From NCBI GenBank assembly GCA_026706505.1, contig JAPOYQ010000321.1, positions 1-5,821 of the forward strand: a stretch of 5,821 nucleotides of DNA, read 5' to 3'. The translations under genes were made by a program, and so were the position numbers. This DNA comes from Gemmatimonadota bacterium (lineage in GTDB: Bacteria > Latescibacterota > UBA2968 > UBA8231). Below are positions 4,621 through 5,821 of this stretch, piece after piece. The notes beneath the pieces are model-generated. The model was not told the origin of the DNA. It searched no databases and was given only the letters and a program-made list of their open reading frames with translations. Position 1 is the stretch's first letter. Every line of letters starts with the position of its first letter.

Positions 4621-5547
4621 AGCGGGCCATCGCGCGGTGCCGATGGCGTAATACTTGTGTACGAAAGGGGGTGCCGGGCGCGAGGCGTACCAGATGCGGA
4701 GGGAGCCGTCGTCGAGGCGCAGTATCGATTGGCTGGTAGTGTAGTGCGATTCCCAGGCACGCGACGGATCGGGAGCGAAAACGGGGTTGTCGGGGTCCTT
4801 TTGCCAACGCAAGCCGTCTTCGCTGTACGCGCAGCCAATAGCGGTTTTCATTTCTTCGCTGCCGTGCTGGCTGTAGCTGCCGTACCACATCCAGTACTGG
4901 CCGTTGATGGCGACAACCGTAGGATAGACGAGGCGATCGTGTTCCCAGGATTGGTCGAGCGTCAGGACGGGGTCGGCCGCGGTCTGCCAGTCGCACCCGT
5001 CGGCGCTTTGGGCATAACGTATGCTCCAGGGCAGAGCCTGGACGTCGGTGTACCAGAGTTTGTAGCGGTCGGCTTCTTTGATAAGGGTCGGTGCGTACGC
5101 GTGTTCGAGTTGCGGAGCCGATGGCGCATCCCACTCGATGCCGTCATCGCTGGCGGTTTCGTGCAGGGTGTGCAGCCGGTCGCCGGAGGGGAAGTTGCAG
5201 GAGGAAAACCACAGACGCAGGCGGCCCTGCTCCCTACACACTGAGCCGTCGGGGTGGCGGAGGAGCGTCGGGGTTAAAATCGAGCGCGTGCCCGTGAAGC
5301 GGCACACCGGCGAGCGCGGGTCTTTGGTAAAGCGGACGCCGTCAGTGGAAGTAGCCAAGCCGAGGGTGAAGGCGCGATTGTCCACGCGGTCGCGGTCGTT
5401 GACATTGTGGCGCGATCCGCTGTACCACATCGAGTACACCCCATCCTCGTAGGCGACGCAGGGGGCGAAGAGGTGCATGTCGTCAAAGGCTCCCTCAGAC
5501 CCTAGGGCGATGCAGGGGCCTTCGTCGCGCTGCCAGTTCTGGATCAT
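4618..5547 (-). CDS. Five-bladed beta-propeller, GH43/GH32/GH130-like
   Basis: This 309-residue protein shows five sequence repeats of the form x-[LM]-W-[YF]-x-[SGT] followed by A-x-S-x-D-G-x-x-[WF]: YSMWYSG (38-44), LRLWFSS (110-116), YKLWYTD (162-168), YWMWYGS (218-224) and LRIWYAS (283-289), with matching STDGVRF, SDDGIEW, SADGCDW and SEDGLRW turns. This is the hallmark of the five-bladed propeller of glycoside hydrolases and phosphorylases in GH32, 43, 62, 68 and 130. Candidate active-site acids facing the central channel are Asp22/Asp23, Glu148, Glu202/Asp204 and Glu266. I cannot identify the classical three-acid set or a substrate. There is no signal peptide. AGGAG lies 7 bases before the ATG, which fixes the start. 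It is the first gene of the coupled pair, with the barrel gene starting in its stop codon; the upstream membrane protein may supply substrate. Confidence 0.85.
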   Translation of the reverse strand: MIQNWQRDEGPCIALGSEGAFDDMHLFAPCVAYEDGVYSMWYSGSRHNVNDRDRVDNRAFTLGLATSTDGVRFTKDPRSPVCRFTGTRSILTPTLLRHPDGSVCREQGRLRLWFSSCNFPSGDRLHTLHETASDDGIEWDAPSAPQLEHAYAPTLIKEADRYKLWYTDVQALPWSIRYAQSADGCDWQTAADPVLTLDQSWEHDRLVYPTVVAINGQYWMWYGSYSQHGSEEMKTAIGCAYSEDGLRWQKDPDNPVFAPDPSRAWESHYTTSQSILRLDDGSLRIWYASRPAPPFVHKYYAIGTARWPA

Positions 5548-5659
5548 GCGTTTTCTCCTGTGTATGGTGCCCTGCCAGCAAACTCGCAGTTGACCGGCAT
5601 CCCAATTATCGGGGTGGTCCGTCGCACTGCTTTCGATAGAGAAAATAATCGCCCATAAA
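5548..5659. other. 112-base gap upstream of the propeller gene
   Basis: No gene here. On the minus strand GATAAT differs from TATAAT at one base, but nothing like a -35 element lies 17 bases upstream. No hairpin followed by a T-run was found. The gap may carry a weak internal promoter, or may simply be the spacer of a membrane protein-propeller-barrel operon. Confidence 0.4.
5555..5559 (-). promoter_or_regulatory. Ribosome binding site of the propeller gene
   Basis: AGGAG on the minus strand, 7 bases before the ATG at 5547, in the context ACAGGAGAAAACGCATG. It fixes the start codon and is the clearest ribosome binding site for the sugar-enzyme genes. Confidence 0.85.
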
Positions 5660-5821
5660 CTACCAAGCGAACAGGAAGTTGCCGGTGTGCCCCGTGAAGT
5701 AGTCGATGATGAGCCAGAGGCCGAGGGTCAGCATCTGACCGGCGATCATCCCGAGGAAAAACCCCTGAGTACGGGAGTAGAAGTTGACGCCTCCGTACCG
5801 GAGGATGATGACTTTGATGAG
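5660..5821 (-). CDS. Integral membrane protein, C-terminal part (DUF6784/DUF6785-like)
   Basis: The 53 residues ending at TAG (5662-5660) enter from the right edge in frame. They contain LRYGG, then a polar YSRTQGF stretch, a hydrophobic segment (about FFLGMIAGQMLTLGLWLII, one transmembrane helix), and the tail DYFTGHTGNFLFAW. This order of R-Y-G-G, a short loop, FFLG, a helix with W-L-I-I-D and then T-G-x-T-G resembles, from memory, the C-terminus of large multi-spanning membrane proteins (DUF6784/DUF6785) of planctomycete- and Armatimonadota-type bacteria, which are of unknown, possibly transport, function. The stop is 112 bases before the propeller ATG on the same strand. The gap contains only a weak GATAAT -10-like site and no clear terminator, so read-through into the coupled pair is likely. 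Confidence 0.65.
   Translation of the reverse strand, partial: LIKVIILRYGGVNFYSRTQGFFLGMIAGQMLTLGLWLIIDYFTGHTGNFLFAW

Noticed and set aside
4619..5134. A 172-codon N-terminal extension of the barrel gene
   Set aside because: It overlaps the propeller gene in another frame, is arginine- and proline-rich and shows no domain pattern. The TAATG start at 4618 explains the gene better.
4582..5244. A 220-codon open frame on the plus strand
   Set aside because: It lies opposite the propeller gene, whose five repeats clearly mark the minus strand as coding.

Overview
This is a GC-rich window from an uncultured-type bacterium in which every recognisable intact or partial gene of size lies on the minus strand. 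The closest-feeling relatives, judged from memory of family appearance only, are SAR202-like Chloroflexota, Poribacteria, Latescibacteria or Armatimonadota. The clues are a large GAF-PAS-kinase-receiver-winged-helix fusion and a probable DUF6784/DUF6785-type membrane protein next to uncharacterised sugar-enzyme-like proteins. The sequence alone does not settle the phylum.

Layout, in the direction of transcription (right to left). At 5821-5660 is the C-terminal 53 residues of an integral membrane protein. After a 112-base gap, 5547-4618 encodes a 309-residue five-bladed beta-propeller protein of the GH43/GH32/GH130 type, with a very good ribosome binding site. Its stop codon overlaps the start of the next gene (TAATG), a 430-residue probable TIM-barrel protein ending at 3326. 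These two are certainly co-translated, and with the membrane protein they plausibly form a carbohydrate uptake or processing cluster. A roughly 210-base gap (3325-3116) holds a strong hairpin and, on the plus strand, what looks like the truncated left end of an IS3-family element: a TGA...GCCCCC end, a ribosome binding site and the first 16 codons of an orfA-like transposase. Next, 3115-719 encodes a 798-residue protein that combines a sensor histidine kinase, a receiver and an OmpR-type DNA-binding domain in one chain. Its kinase motif lacks the Thr/Asn normally needed for phosphatase activity.

From 718 down to about 235 there is no convincing gene. This stretch is dense in secondary-structure signals: a G-quadruplex motif (607-637), a GTGATC/TCACGTGA operator-like site (501-517), an imperfect direct repeat (377-402 and 438-458), mutually exclusive GTAGG/CCTAC pairings, and a perfect 12-bp inverted repeat (282-325). 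It precedes, on the minus strand, a 29-codon ORF with a strong ribosome binding site that overlaps a partial small hypothetical gene running off the left edge (151-1).

How it may work together: the kinase-regulator fusion could respond to a signal through GAF/PAS and act on nearby promoters, but nothing in the sequence links it directly to the sugar-enzyme genes. It appears to be a separate transcription unit. The most interesting items are the phosphatase-motif change in the one-protein two-component system, the coupled propeller/barrel pair of unknown chemistry, the structured intergenic region at 235-640, and the IS3-like remnant.
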